From positions 1 through 5,968 of the forward strand of contig DASSHC010000224.1 in NCBI GenBank assembly GCA_035693105.1: DNA of 5,968 nucleotides, read 5' to 3'. This DNA comes from DASSHC01 sp035693105 (GTDB lineage Bacteria > Chloroflexota > Chloroflexia > Thermomicrobiales > Thermomicrobiaceae). Made by a program: the position numbers and the translations under genes. The notes beneath the pieces are model-generated. The model was not told where the DNA came from, ran no database searches, and saw only the letters and a list, made by a program, of their open reading frames with translations. Of this stretch, positions 5,747-5,968 are shown in pieces (the first letter of the stretch is position 1; every line of letters begins with the position of its first letter).

Positions 5747-5968
5747 TCAGGCGCGCGAGAGCACGCGCCCGGCGGCGCGCTCGCGCAGGCCCAGGCGCAC
5801 GGCGACCCACGGATCGTTGAAGTCGTTATCCAGCTCCAGGAGCCGGTCGTCGCGCGCGCTCTCGCGCACCAGCAGCAGGCGCGCCGTCTCCGGCGTGTAG
5901 TTGTTCAGCGGAGCGACGTCGTCCCAGTATCGGTCGAAGACCTGCCGCAGCAGGTCGCGAGTCTCAGC
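5747..5968 (-). CDS. C-terminal part of an unrecognised protein (start lies beyond the window)
   Basis: This minus-strand frame is open from the right edge of the window to a TGA at 5747-5749. It gives the last 73 residues of a protein whose beginning lies outside. The visible part is highly charged, with many Arg, Asp and Glu and repeated Leu. It reads FDRYWDDVAPLNNYTPETA near its start and LELDNDFNDPWVAVRLGLRE near the middle. It looks soluble and mostly helical, with no membrane segment and no cysteine. Nearly every codon ends in G or C, as in the confirmed genes here, and the strong terminator at 5703-5726 sits just after its stop. Both points support a real gene. I do not recognise the family and assign no function. 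Confidence 0.7.
   Translation of the reverse strand, partial: AETRDLLRQVFDRYWDDVAPLNNYTPETARLLLVRESARDDRLLELDNDFNDPWVAVRLGLRERAAGRVLSRA

Overview
The window is GC-rich bacterial DNA (about two thirds G+C by eye) with a strong preference for G or C at third codon positions. It uses GTG starts (at 503, 4222 and 4438) and clear purine-rich ribosome binding sites. This would fit a Chloroflexota (Thermomicrobia/Sphaerobacter-like) or another high-GC lineage. No rRNA, tRNA or clade marker is present, so the taxonomic placement is only a weak inference.

Layout from left to right: (1) a small unrecognised gene on the minus strand (35-313); (2) a divergent intergenic stretch with a perfect inverted repeat (343-362); (3) a soluble, two-HKD phospholipase D superfamily protein on the plus strand (503-1579); (4) a short convergent spacer with a hairpin and a copy of a dispersed 'HSERSRGI'-type repeat (1673-1699); (5) two minus-strand genes, in transcription order an M24 Xaa-Pro peptidase (4222-3107) and a DAHP synthase (2996-1728); (6) a 215-base divergent intergenic region with nested palindromes and a candidate promoter; (7) a zinc-dependent medium-chain dehydrogenase on the plus strand (4438-5682); (8) a strong hairpin terminator (5703-5726) between convergent genes; (9) the C-terminal end of an unrecognised minus-strand gene (5747-5968) that runs off the window.

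The genes do not form an obvious single pathway. This looks like ordinary chromosomal housekeeping and accessory metabolism: the first step of aromatic amino acid biosynthesis, peptide turnover and an alcohol/polyol-type oxidoreductase. I see no CRISPR, transposase, integrase, toxin-antitoxin or defence system. The most notable item is the DAHP synthase. It appears to join the ferredoxin-like regulatory domain usual for type I-beta (Thermotoga-like) enzymes to a complete type I-alpha (E. coli AroG / yeast Aro4-like) catalytic barrel. It also carries a glycine at the position that in yeast distinguishes tyrosine-sensitive from phenylalanine-sensitive enzymes.
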